The translations under genes were made by a program, and so were the position numbers. From an uncultured Rhodospirillaceae bacterium (GTDB lineage: Bacteria; Pseudomonadota; Alphaproteobacteria; UBA8366): a DNA stretch of 55,819 bases. Below, one piece after another: positions 34,585-42,684 of the stretch (position 1 is the first letter of the stretch; every line of letters starts with the position of its first letter). The DNA lies in the NCBI GenBank assembly GCA_913043025.1, contig CAJWLM010000016.1, positions 1 to 55,819 of the forward strand. The letters run 5' to 3'. The notes under the pieces were generated by a model that was given only the letters and a program-made list of their open reading frames with translations, did not search any database and had not been told where the DNA came from.

Positions 34585-35310
34585 ATGGAAAAGTTTGCGG
34601 AGTCATACCTTCAACGAGGATTTGCTTCTGAATATTCGGTTTCGTTCGAATGGCCAAAATCAACTTGGTACAAAGGGATACACTGCCGCACACGCGGTAT
34701 AGCACCCACACAGTCATTTCTTCTTGGTTGCGTTTATGGTTTTGAAGATAAACACCTGGTTGAGGCCAAATTCAGTGCGAGCGCTAAGGGTATTGCCTAT
34801 AATTTTAGAGATCACGGCAGTAATCTTGACACCACAATCGACACACCAATCACGCCTGAGTTTTGTGATGAGATGGTGACGTTCTTCCAGGACGCAAAAG
34901 AAAGATGGATTAGAGAGCGGGCAGAAATCATAGCGAATGAGCTATTGAATAAAGAATTTCTTTCATACGAAGAAATACAGCATATTCTGGCAAAGAATGT
35001 TGGAAGAAGATACTGTTTGGGAAAATTTTCGCATAATTATGTTTTGACTTTTCTCGTTAGCAACAAGATGGCGAAAGAGTATCTGGTAAGAACTAAGACA
35101 GATAAGCGGACCCAAACCCTATATACCCGATACGAAAATCCAAACCTTCCCGATGGTGAAATACTTGAGCAGCCGCGGGAAGAACATGTAGTTGAGGCCC
35201 AACCAGGGCAAGAGCAGGGCTGCGGTGAGGAAATGAATGAGGACCAGATCTTAAAGGATCAGTCCATAGAAGAAATACCCGGCGAGGGGGAGAATAAAGA
35301 AGGAGATTAA
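34585..35310 (+). CDS. Hypothetical protein with acidic tail
   Basis: A 241-residue soluble protein. Residues 1-180 look folded, with FEWPKSTWYKGIHCRTRG and the helical stretch AKERWIRERAEIIANELLNKEFLSYEEIQHIL. The last 50 residues are a low-complexity tail rich in Glu and Gln with a net negative charge. ATG 34585 is chosen, with GGGAG upstream; the frame is open to a GTG at 34468, but the extra 39 residues show no conserved look. It is flanked by long spacers (272 and 147 bases). No family recognised. Confidence 0.6.
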   Translation: MEKFAESYLQRGFASEYSVSFEWPKSTWYKGIHCRTRGIAPTQSFLLGCVYGFEDKHLVEAKFSASAKGIAYNFRDHGSNLDTTIDTPITPEFCDEMVTFFQDAKERWIRERAEIIANELLNKEFLSYEEIQHILAKNVGRRYCLGKFSHNYVLTFLVSNKMAKEYLVRTKTDKRTQTLYTRYENPNLPDGEILEQPREEHVVEAQPGQEQGCGEEMNEDQILKDQSIEEIPGEGENKEGD

Positions 35311-35457
35311 GTGCAAAATAGCTAATGTTAATATTTAGCAATAGCTTACAGTAGGTTTTGAATATTTTAGTTGAAAAGCATTACCTGAATGTTTTTGTGT
35401 GCCTATTTAAGCTATTTGATAAATGGAGAGTGAATTTGTTGAGGGGTGAGCAGATTT

Positions 35458-35682
35458 ATGCGCGGTAGATACTACTGGACGCTGGTATTAGTGACAACGG
35501 TTGGGGCATTAACCGCGGCAGCTTGGGTTTATGATTCCGAATACAAACTAAAAATTTTTCCAAACTTTACAAATGGGTATGTTGTTTTTGTGCGGGCTGA
35601 CCATGTTAGAAAATGTGATGTTAGTGGCGGCGTGACAGTTTGTTATCAAGGCTGGGATCTTAAAGCTAATCGGCCAAAATAG
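35458..35682 (+). CDS. Small membrane-anchored protein
   Basis: A 74-residue protein with one N-terminal membrane segment (about residues 6-24, possibly an uncleaved signal), then a periplasmic part with two Cys (KCDVSGGVTVC) that could form a disulfide. ATG 35458 with GGGGTGAG upstream; GTG 35446 in frame is an alternative. A 16-bp tandem repeat begins at its last codons and spans the stop. Function unknown. Confidence 0.55.
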   Translation: MRGRYYWTLVLVTTVGALTAAAWVYDSEYKLKIFPNFTNGYVVFVRADHVRKCDVSGGVTVCYQGWDLKANRPK

Positions 35683-35706
35683 GCCCTCGTCAAAATAGGT
35701 CCTCGT
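35675..35706. repeat. 16-bp tandem repeat across a stop codon
   Basis: CAAAATAGGCCCTCGT is followed directly by CAAAATAGGTCCTCGT (one mismatch). The TAG stop of the small membrane protein gene lies in the first copy, and a second TAG in the copy would be read in another frame. It looks like a recent local slippage duplication. Confidence 0.85.
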
Positions 35707-35839
35707 ATAGACCCGCTTGTCCGTAAATTTGTTTTCGGATGTAACCTACCTACGCTATTTTTTTGGATCAGCTTACAAGTCAAACCAAGAAACTTTCGGC
35801 AATTGAATGTTTTCATGTTATCTGCCCAACTAGAATATA

Positions 35840-36736
35840 TTAGGTATCGAAACTCAGGATTTTTGTCCCAGCTGCGCGTTCAACAACCTTGACGATCTCG
35901 CTTAAGTCGCCGTCCCGTAGCCCCATCGCTAGGGCTTGTTGGATGGTTTGATAGGTTGCACTTCCAACCCCTTGCGGCACTTCTAGGCGTTCTGATTCCA
36001 TCCGCCATAAGAATGCATCTTTTTCTATAATGTGTAATGGTGCCTGTAGATTGAAACTTCCCTTCATTATGGAGTTAGGAATTTTCGACAAGGAAGCGCT
36101 ATTCTGGCCCGATCCAGAATTGATTACGTCAAGGACCTTGTGCGGATCGAGGCCGCCTTTTGATGCCAATGTTAAAGCTTCCAGGCCAATCACCAAATTA
36201 GTGAAAGACATGATGTTATTGCAGACTTTGGCTATTTGAGCCTGCCCCACCTTGTCACCCACGTAATGGATATCGCGGGCAAATGATTTCAAAAAAGACT
36301 CGACTTGGTCGTACACCCTTTGCGGGCCGGAAGTAATAACCGTAATGTCAGCGTCCCATGCTCGTTGCACCCCGCCGGTAATAGGGGCATCTAGCATCGG
36401 AATGCCATTTGCTGCGAGGGCTTTTTCCATATCAGTGACAGCTTCTGTGCCCATAGTGCCAAGATTGACGAAGGTTTTCATTTGTTTACCATTAAGGACA
36501 CCATTCTCTCCGGTGATGACCGTACGGAAGGTCTCGATGCTTGGCATACAGGCAAAAACAAGCTCAGATTCGTTTGCAACGGCAGCTGGAGAGCTGACAA
36601 TTCGTGCTTGCTTGTCAGCTAAACCTACAGTGGCTTCTGAGTTTATGTCATAGGCTATAAGAGATTTTTCTTGATTAAGTATGTTCGTCGCCAAAGGCTC
36701 CCCCATGCTACCGGTTCCTATAAATCCCGCCCTCAT
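35840..36736 (-). CDS. 3-hydroxyisobutyrate dehydrogenase-like NAD(P)-dependent reductase
   Basis: A 298-residue beta-hydroxyacid dehydrogenase. The cofactor motif GFIGTGSMGEPLA lies at the start, the substrate motif DAPITGGVQRA near residue 120, and the catalytic Lys in QIAKVCNNIMSF near 170. The family oxidises 3-hydroxyisobutyrate, tartronate semialdehyde and related acids; the substrate here is not fixed. ATG 36736 is chosen, with GGGAG about nine bases upstream; a start at 36766 would make that site coding. Confidence 0.9.
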   Translation of the reverse strand: MRAGFIGTGSMGEPLATNILNQEKSLIAYDINSEATVGLADKQARIVSSPAAVANESELVFACMPSIETFRTVITGENGVLNGKQMKTFVNLGTMGTEAVTDMEKALAANGIPMLDAPITGGVQRAWDADITVITSGPQRVYDQVESFLKSFARDIHYVGDKVGQAQIAKVCNNIMSFTNLVIGLEALTLASKGGLDPHKVLDVINSGSGQNSASLSKIPNSIMKGSFNLQAPLHIIEKDAFLWRMESERLEVPQGVGSATYQTIQQALAMGLRDGDLSEIVKVVERAAGTKILSFDT

Positions 36737-36998
36737 TTTTAATGCTCCCATGCGTTTTTGATGCATCCGACATGTGCAAAGTTATTTTAATCCAATGTTA
36801 ATCTCTTCAATAAAGAGTTAGTAGGATTTAAATACAGCGTTCCCAAAGTTAGGAGTAAATGTGATCCTTACAAAAAATATATTGTTTGAGATAACTGGTC
36901 ATAAAATTTAGGACGTGATGGCTAAAAAGCTTGGTACAGAATACACATGGTTGACCACGCTAGTATTTCCTGTGACCCTTCGAAATCAAAGCCTTCCC

Positions 36999-37298
36999 TT
37001 ATTTAGCCTTTAATTTTAATGCTCTTTCTGGATTAAGGAGCACGTCATAATAGGAAATAGAACATCCCATAGCTGGGGGTAAATTAGGATACTCAGATTT
37101 AATAGCCTCTTGCGCAAATGCACCGTTCGACAAACCTTTCAGCAACAGCCCTAAAAATGCCGCACCTTCCTTATTTTTATTTACGACTGTTAAGACCTTC
37201 CGCTCTAGAGCGGCACAGGATGATTCAGTGCCCTCTTGGATTTGGGGGTAAAATAACAAACCCGCAAAAATCAAAACTATTATCAGAAAAGTTTTCAT
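36999..37298 (-). CDS. Small exported or anchored protein of unknown function
   Basis: A 99-residue protein with an N-terminal hydrophobic segment (MKTFLIIVLIFAGLLFYPQIQ) serving as signal or anchor. The rest is small and helical, with two Cys (ESSCAALER and AMGCSISYYD). It stands alone on the minus strand. No family recognised. Confidence 0.55.
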   Translation of the reverse strand: MKTFLIIVLIFAGLLFYPQIQEGTESSCAALERKVLTVVNKNKEGAAFLGLLLKGLSNGAFAQEAIKSEYPNLPPAMGCSISYYDVLLNPERALKLKAK

Positions 37299-37655
37299 TA
37301 TGAACGTATTCTTTACACCAAAAACTTTATAATCTTCGTTGTTCGGTACTATATCACTAAAGTTTGAGATTTTGAAACGCAGAGCAAGTTTTGTTTTAGC
37401 TACGCATATTTGTGATGTGTTTAGATTTCGTTAGGTGCCACCTTTCCTGTTGTTGTAGCCATATGATGCTTGGGGTATGTGTACAAACTTACCACAGGAA
37501 ATGTGAAAACATATTGGTTGCGAAAATAGGTCTGCTCGTCAGTAGAATGGTGTTTTTCTCAACAGACAATTTTGGCATTGTGCGCTACGGAAACTTTTCT
37601 ATATAGGTAAGGTGTATATATTGTTTACCCAGTTTTTTTAAGGCGTAACTCAAAC
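37299..37655. other. Intergenic stretch with no gene seen
   Basis: About 360 bases between a minus-strand small gene and the plus-strand terB-like gene. It should contain two divergent promoters. An open frame at 37412-37606 exists but has an unbalanced Cys-rich composition and no ribosome site, so it is not called. Confidence 0.55.
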
Positions 37656-38126
37656 ATGATAAATGGTTTAAAAAATCTCATCTTCGGTAATGATGAAGAA
37701 GAAAGTGTCTCTGCTGGCTCACACAATGATGCAGCGCTCCATCATGCAGCTGCAGGCCTGCTGGTTGAGGCGGCTATGATGGATGGAACATTCGACACTA
37801 CCGAAAGAACTAAAATTTCAGACTTGCTTGTGAAGCACTTTAAGTTGGCGGAGGACGTGGTAGGGGAAATTATTAGCGCAGCGGAAGAGGCAAATGCCGA
37901 ACTTGTTGAACTCTACAATATTACAAAGGTTGTTCGTGATCATTTTGACGAGAGCGAACGAATTCGAATGATAGAAATGCTTTGGGAGGTCATTTACTCT
38001 GATGGAACCCTGGATGATTTCGAAACCAATATGATGCGCCGAGTTGGAGGCCTTTTATATGTATCTGACAGGGAAAATGGTGATGCAAAAAAGAGAGCTG
38101 CACAGCTAGCCAACGGGGAGAGTTGA
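37656..38126 (+). CDS. TerB-family protein
   Basis: A 156-residue helical protein. The TerB domain covers about residues 25-150, with AAAGLLVEAAMMDGTFDTTER and LWEVIYSDGTLDDFETNMMRRV, each carrying a D-G-x-(F/L)-(D/x) acidic loop typical of the family, which binds metal. Family members are linked to tellurite resistance, but in Alphaproteobacteria most are stand-alone with no known role. It is one base upstream of the DUF427 gene and probably co-transcribed with it. Confidence 0.88.
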   Translation: MINGLKNLIFGNDEEESVSAGSHNDAALHHAAAGLLVEAAMMDGTFDTTERTKISDLLVKHFKLAEDVVGEIISAAEEANAELVELYNITKVVRDHFDESERIRMIEMLWEVIYSDGTLDDFETNMMRRVGGLLYVSDRENGDAKKRAAQLANGES

Positions 38127-38127
38127 T

Positions 38128-38520
38128 GTGGCCAAAGGTATAAATCTCGCGGGACCCGCGCCTGGCTTCCTAAAAACGCCGGACTACAAGGTTACTGTAG
38201 AGAGAGAAGGTAGGAGAATTCGTGCATTGGTTATGGGTGAATGCATTGCAGACTCTATGCGTGCGTTCATAATGCGTGAGAGTAATCACACTCCTGTGTA
38301 TTATTTTCCGCCGGCTGATGTCCGTTCTGACCTAATTGAGAAGTCTGACCATGACAGTTTTTGACCATTCAAGGGCGTGGCGTCTTATTACTCGGTCAGG
38401 GTAAATGATAAATTCGAAAAAAATATCATATGGTCCTATGAAGTGCCTTTTGACGAGGGGAAGGAGTATGTGGGTTATATGGCATTCTTCGAGAACCGGT
38501 CCGAACTAAAAATTGGATAA
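38128..38520 (+). CDS. DUF427 protein with an in-frame TGA at a conserved Cys (selenocysteine candidate or nonsense allele)
   Basis: If the TGA at 38362-38364 is read through, the frame is open from GTG 38128 to TAA 38518-38520 and gives 130 residues, the normal size of a DUF427 domain. Before the TGA come VTVEREGRRIRALVMGECIA and PVYYFPPADVRSDLIEKSDH; after it come PFKGVASYY and NIIWSYEVPFDEG. Both halves are classic DUF427. Related proteins have Cys before P-(F/Y)-K-G, and the TGA takes exactly that place (codon 79). TGA differs from TGC or TGT by one base. The unchanged frame after the stop argues for read-through or a very recent mutation. Function of DUF427 is unknown. It lies between terB-like and PNPOx-like genes. 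Confidence 0.75.
38362..38398 (+). promoter_or_regulatory. Possible SECIS-like hairpin starting at the in-frame TGA
   Basis: TGACC (38362-38366) can pair with GGTCA (38394-38398). Within it AAGG (38371-38374) can pair with TCTT (38383-38386, one G-U), and C76-G82 can close a small G-containing apical loop (38377-38381). Bacterial SECIS elements are stem-loops just after the UGA with a G in the apical loop. The internal loops here are large, so this is only suggestive. Confidence 0.25.
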
Positions 38521-38562
38521 TTGGTATCAAAGTTCGGTCACTCTCTACAATAATGGAGTGTC

Positions 38563-39132
38563 ATGGTGGATAATTTTCCCAATCCAAGTTTAATTTACGA
38601 CGATATATGGCGCAACTTGGCAAGAGGCTCGAGCGACCCAAAATCTGAATATAGGTGGATGAATTTATCAAGCTCACTTGAGCATGAAGGGTCGTCCGTT
38701 CGTACTGTTGTTCTCAGGGAAACCCTAAAAGATGAACTGATACTCCGCTTCCATTCCGACCGCCGTGCTCAAAAAGTTATTCAAATTGAAAATTGTTCGT
38801 TTGTTATGGCCCACTTTCATGACCGTAAACGTGGAATACAAATCCGTATGACGGGAAATGCGTTGTTTGCCAGCCAATCAGTGCATCACGAGGCATGGTC
38901 GAAGCTATCAAAGCGTCAGCGGGAACTTTACCAATCAAACCAAGTCCCCGGGGATCCCAGAAAAAAGGTTAGAGCTTGCTCAAAAGAACGGGAAGAAACT
39001 GACAAAAATTTTTGTGTAATTGAGATTTCGGTTACCAAGATAGATTGGTTATCGCTCGATCGAGATGCGCATTTAAGAGCTATATTTCAGTGTGACACTA
39101 ACAGTATAAAAGCGGAATGGATAACGCCATAA
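38563..39132 (+). CDS. Pyridoxamine 5'-phosphate oxidase-like FMN-binding protein
   Basis: A 189-residue split-barrel flavoprotein of the PNPOx-like family. Typical pieces are SSVRTVVLRETLKDELILRFHSDRRAQKV and the C-terminal IEISVTKIDWLSLDRDAHLRAIF. True PdxH ends differently (a conserved C-terminal R-L-x-P segment), so this is a relative of unknown substrate. It begins 42 bases after the full-length DUF427 stop and may share its transcript. Confidence 0.85.
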   Translation: MVDNFPNPSLIYDDIWRNLARGSSDPKSEYRWMNLSSSLEHEGSSVRTVVLRETLKDELILRFHSDRRAQKVIQIENCSFVMAHFHDRKRGIQIRMTGNALFASQSVHHEAWSKLSKRQRELYQSNQVPGDPRKKVRACSKEREETDKNFCVIEISVTKIDWLSLDRDAHLRAIFQCDTNSIKAEWITP

Positions 39133-39256
39133 CCAATTAGTTTCTAGAGGTTGAGAGCTAGGTTTGTGCCAAGCAGCGATAACCTTTTACTGAGAAAACC
39201 AGTGGGCTTATGTGTGAAGCATTCGGGCATACAGACTTCGGTAACCGATTTTGAAT

Positions 39257-40522
39257 TTAGTATCCTAGTCTTTCTTTGATACTTGCAGGTATCATTAATG
39301 TTGCCTTTTCTCGTTGAGCACTCGTGAGAATATTACGCCAGTCATTGACCTTCCCGCTTCGGAAGTGTAATTCGCCCGGCTTAGGTTTCTCGATTTGCAA
39401 GTCTTTTAAGTTTTCAAGAGGTAAATCGTAAAAACGAAAAATTTGTTTGAAGTATTGTCTTTCGTCAAGAACGAAGTCTTCAAAAGTGGTAAATAGCACG
39501 TCCATACCGTCGTTAGGACTATCAGCTACTTTTTGCCAGTCCGCCAACCACTCGGCAGTAAATCTCATCCAGCCTGGCAAATGATAATCGATCTTTTTTT
39601 CGAGGCTCCAACCAGGATTGTAATCAGGGTCATGGTAAATATTTTTTTCTCGCTCGGTACGCTTGTCTAATTCGTTGTCCAAATGATAAATCCAAGAGAT
39701 GAGTGCTTGTCGAGGGTCGCGAACATGTACAATAATTTTGGTTAGACCTTCTTTGGCCAAGTTTTGAAAGTTGTAGGCTCTGGCAGATAAGTGATTGGTA
39801 ACTACACAGCCACCTCGCGCTGTGTTTTTTGCCCAGCCTGGGACTACATAGTCGCCTATCCTGTTTCCAAATCCACGCCCTACAGTTGCTTGAGGTGCGC
39901 GCAGAATTGTTTGTAACTTTGTATTGATGTAGTGACTTGCTGACTTCGGAAGAGCAAATAGTATGATTGGCGGTATTTTTTGCTCTATCGCACGCTGTTG
40001 TAAGTTATCACGGTTTTCATTTCGTAATGACATCAATACTTTGGCGGGTGGAAAAGAATTTGTTAAGTTGGTAAGTTCCGCGATTTCTTCTCTTTGTATC
40101 AGGACAGTACTCATCAGCTCTAACCATTTGTTTTCGCGGAGTTCCGGTGAGATCCTTTGCAACATTTCTTTCGCCGAAGAAAAAGCTTTTTGGGAAATAA
40201 AGTTCTCTGCGCTTTCGAAAATCTTTGCCTCTGAGAGTGGTGGAGGGGTGCTGAATAGCTGCTTGATAAAGCTATCGGGATCTCCAAGTTCCTCTGCCGT
40301 ATCTAGCTGCATTGCTGTTTTCCGCATTTGTTCAGCTTGTTTTGACGCGCCTTGATAATCAAGAGTTATCGAAAGAAGTGCAAATGCGGTTGCATCCAAT
40401 GGGTGTAATTTTACCAATTCAAAAAGCTTTTCAGCAGCCATTCCATACTCACCGTTGCTTATGAGGGTGCGAGCACTATCTATGGAGGCCTGTAATGGAG
40501 TTATATACTGATTTGCCGCCAC
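39257..40522 (-). CDS. TPR-containing sulfotransferase family protein
   Basis: A 421-residue protein. Helical TPR-like repeats fill residues 10-80. A PAPS-dependent sulfotransferase domain follows from about 180: the 5'-phosphosulfate loop is ALPKSASHYI and the 3'-phosphate motif is VHVRDPRQALISW. The family moves sulfate from PAPS to a hydroxyl of a glycan, lipid or protein. No PAPS-synthesis or polysaccharide genes are adjacent, so the acceptor is unknown. Confidence 0.85.
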   Translation of the reverse strand: MAANQYITPLQASIDSARTLISNGEYGMAAEKLFELVKLHPLDATAFALLSITLDYQGASKQAEQMRKTAMQLDTAEELGDPDSFIKQLFSTPPPLSEAKIFESAENFISQKAFSSAKEMLQRISPELRENKWLELMSTVLIQREEIAELTNLTNSFPPAKVLMSLRNENRDNLQQRAIEQKIPPIILFALPKSASHYINTKLQTILRAPQATVGRGFGNRIGDYVVPGWAKNTARGGCVVTNHLSARAYNFQNLAKEGLTKIIVHVRDPRQALISWIYHLDNELDKRTEREKNIYHDPDYNPGWSLEKKIDYHLPGWMRFTAEWLADWQKVADSPNDGMDVLFTTFEDFVLDERQYFKQIFRFYDLPLENLKDLQIEKPKPGELHFRSGKVNDWRNILTSAQREKATLMIPASIKERLGY

Positions 40523-40695
40523 AAGATCGCCTCTGAATTTGCATATAATTTTTCAAAAATTATAGGAAAAATAGCATGTGAGATAGATCGCTGAACATTC
40601 CGTAGATTTAGTAAACAATTCTGTAGCCGAAAAACTAAGCAAAAAGTGCGGATATGTCGGATCCACAATCTAAATACCCATTATTTAAAAAGTCG

Positions 40696-41970
40696 CTAGG
40701 CAGCGAGCTTTGGCTTTTTTCTGCGGTTCCGATTTCGGCGCCGATGACGACTTTTGCTACTTTGCTTCATTTTAACTTTATTAATTCCCGGAGCATGGGA
40801 TTTTTTATTTTTTGCCTCGTTCTTTGATGGCTGCTCGTCGTGGTAAGGGTGGTCGTTGGATACAGGCACTGTTTGCCGAATGACTTTCTCTATGCTCTTC
40901 AAATAATGACGTTCATTCACTTGGCAAAAAGATATTGCTACTCCTTGCCGGCCTGCACGGGCAGTCCGCCCAATACGATGCACATAGTTTTCGGGCTCGT
41001 TTGGTAAATCAAAATTAATCACATGGGTGATGCCTTCGACATCTATTCCTCGCGCGGCGATGTCTGTTGCGACTAATACCCGTATGCTACCAGTTCGGAA
41101 TTTATCGAGTGCTTTTTGCCGTGCATTTTGACTTTTATTTCCGTGTATTGCATCAGCATGGATGCCAGTCCGCGCTATTTTTTCCGAAATTCGGTTCGCC
41201 CCGTATTTTGTGCGTGCAAAAACGAGGGCGCGTTTAATTTGCTTATCACTCAGCATTTCGATGAGTAGTTGCATCTTCTTATTTTGCGGAACGAAGAGCA
41301 CCTGCTGCTCTATTTTTTCCACAGTAGTGGCTTGTGGTGTCACTTCAGCTAAAAAAGGATTAGTGAGGAGTTTATCAGCAAGACCCTTAACATTCCTTGG
41401 CATAGTAGCGGAAAAAAGGGCTGTTTGGCGGTGATCTGGCAATTGTGCAGCGATTTTTCTTACATCATGGATGAAACCCATATCGAGCATGCGGTCTGCT
41501 TCATCTAAAATAAAGATCTGAACTGAACGCAGAGATGCATGTCCCTGCTCCATTAAATCGAGTAATCGGCCTGGTGTTGCAACAAGAATATGAACACCAC
41601 GGTTCAATTTCTGCATTTGCGGTCGTATTGATACCCCCCCAACCGCAACCATAGAACGTAGTGGCAGTTCTTTGGAATAAGCATGAATGCTGTCAGTGAT
41701 TTGCCCGGCAAGCTCCCGGGTCGGGGCGAGTATTAGCGCTCTTGGTTCACGGCGTAGCGCTTTCTTAGCTCCGGTTGCTAGTAAATGGAGCGTTGGAAGT
41801 GCAAAAGCAGCGGTTTTCCCGGTACCGGTCTGTGCAATCCCCAAAAGGTCTTTTCGCTGCATCATCGGTGTAATTGCTTGATCTTGGATGGGGGTAGGAT
41901 CCGTGTAACCCTCGGATTCTAGTGCTCGTAATATTGGTTTTGCCAATCCAATACTTTGGAAGTCAGACAT
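40696..41970 (-). CDS. rhlE: DEAD-box RNA helicase (RhlE type)
   Basis: A 424-residue ATP-dependent RNA helicase. It has the Q motif (PTPIQDQAI), motif I AQTGTGKT, PTRELAGQI, TPGRLLDL, DEADRMLDMGF, SAT, and the C-terminal HRIGRTARAGR. The tail after residue 375 is strongly basic and low in complexity, ending RRRNRNRRKKPKLAA, and probably binds RNA. RhlE-type helicases help ribosome assembly and cold adaptation. Monocistronic, divergent from a small gene. Confidence 0.92.
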   Translation of the reverse strand: MSDFQSIGLAKPILRALESEGYTDPTPIQDQAITPMMQRKDLLGIAQTGTGKTAAFALPTLHLLATGAKKALRREPRALILAPTRELAGQITDSIHAYSKELPLRSMVAVGGVSIRPQMQKLNRGVHILVATPGRLLDLMEQGHASLRSVQIFILDEADRMLDMGFIHDVRKIAAQLPDHRQTALFSATMPRNVKGLADKLLTNPFLAEVTPQATTVEKIEQQVLFVPQNKKMQLLIEMLSDKQIKRALVFARTKYGANRISEKIARTGIHADAIHGNKSQNARQKALDKFRTGSIRVLVATDIAARGIDVEGITHVINFDLPNEPENYVHRIGRTARAGRQGVAISFCQVNERHYLKSIEKVIRQTVPVSNDHPYHDEQPSKNEAKNKKSHAPGINKVKMKQSSKSRHRRRNRNRRKKPKLAA

Positions 41971-42185
41971 AAATTATTTTCTTTCTGAGCGGGTCAGGCC
42001 CCTTTTGTCCTACTCACCAAGAGCAGAAAATCACGCGCACTAAATTAAATTCATATTTTTCTGTTAACTTAAAATCGCAGCGCTAATTGAAATATAAACA
42101 CGCAATATGCGTGCCTTTCGCTGTTACGTGTGCGTTTATTGAATGAAAGTCAAGCAACGAAGTAGTAGAGATGCGGAGTTATCCA

Positions 42186-42368
42186 ATGAGAGCAGATCAA
42201 TATCAGGAAGAATTACGCAAGCTTTTAACAGGCATGCCGGAAAAGAAAAGATTGGAATACTTGATTGAGGAGCGGGAATTAGTAGACGACGAGGCACCCG
42301 ACGAAATGTGTTTGCAGATGCTGGGGGTTATCGATGATGCTATTGCTGAAGTATTAAAAGCCTCATAA
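42186..42368 (+). CDS. Small acidic protein of unknown function
   Basis: A 60-residue helical protein starting MRADQYQEEL, with ERELVDDEAPDEMCLQMLGVIDDAIAEVL at its end. GGAG is seven bases before the ATG; an in-frame ATG at 42171 would make that site coding. It stands between the helicase gene and the small zinc-finger gene, 77 bases before it. No family recognised. Confidence 0.6.
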   Translation: MRADQYQEELRKLLTGMPEKKRLEYLIEERELVDDEAPDEMCLQMLGVIDDAIAEVLKAS

Positions 42369-42445
42369 TTATTGGTTACCAAATTTGTAAAATATAAATT
42401 TGGAACATCTTTATGTAGCCAGAATATTCTGAAGGTGGAGAGTTT

Positions 42446-42625
42446 TTGAGGGAACGATACAAGGATTGTGCTAGGTGCGGAAGAATGGCTGGTGTTCTTT
42501 TTCGTTGCAAATTCCAGAATATTACAGGCTGGGTGTTCCTGTGCGATGCTTGTTTAAATGTCGTAAAGAAAGAATGTCCTGACACGTATCACTATGGTGG
42601 TACGTGGAAGAGTAAAAAAAAATAA
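42446..42625 (+). CDS. Small zinc-finger protein, TTG start
   Basis: A 59-residue protein. It has two Cys pairs (KDCARCGR near residues 7-13 and FLCDACLN near 31-38) that make a four-Cys zinc finger, then YHYGGTWKSKKK, a well-formed closing motif. The conserved GGTWK ending suggests a real family, though I cannot name it. The start is TTG at 42446 with GGTGGAG five bases upstream; no ATG fits. It lies 77 bases after the small acidic gene and converges on the DNA ligase gene. Confidence 0.7.
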   Translation: MRERYKDCARCGRMAGVLFRCKFQNITGWVFLCDACLNVVKKECPDTYHYGGTWKSKKK

Positions 42626-42684
42626 AGCCAAACCACTTCCAGTTGTTGAATTTAAGATTTTTATGGCATTGTTACATAGCGTTT

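Noticed and set aside
37412-37606. Small open frame in the spacer before terB
   Set aside because: The translation is rich in Cys and has no ribosome site or protein-like pattern.
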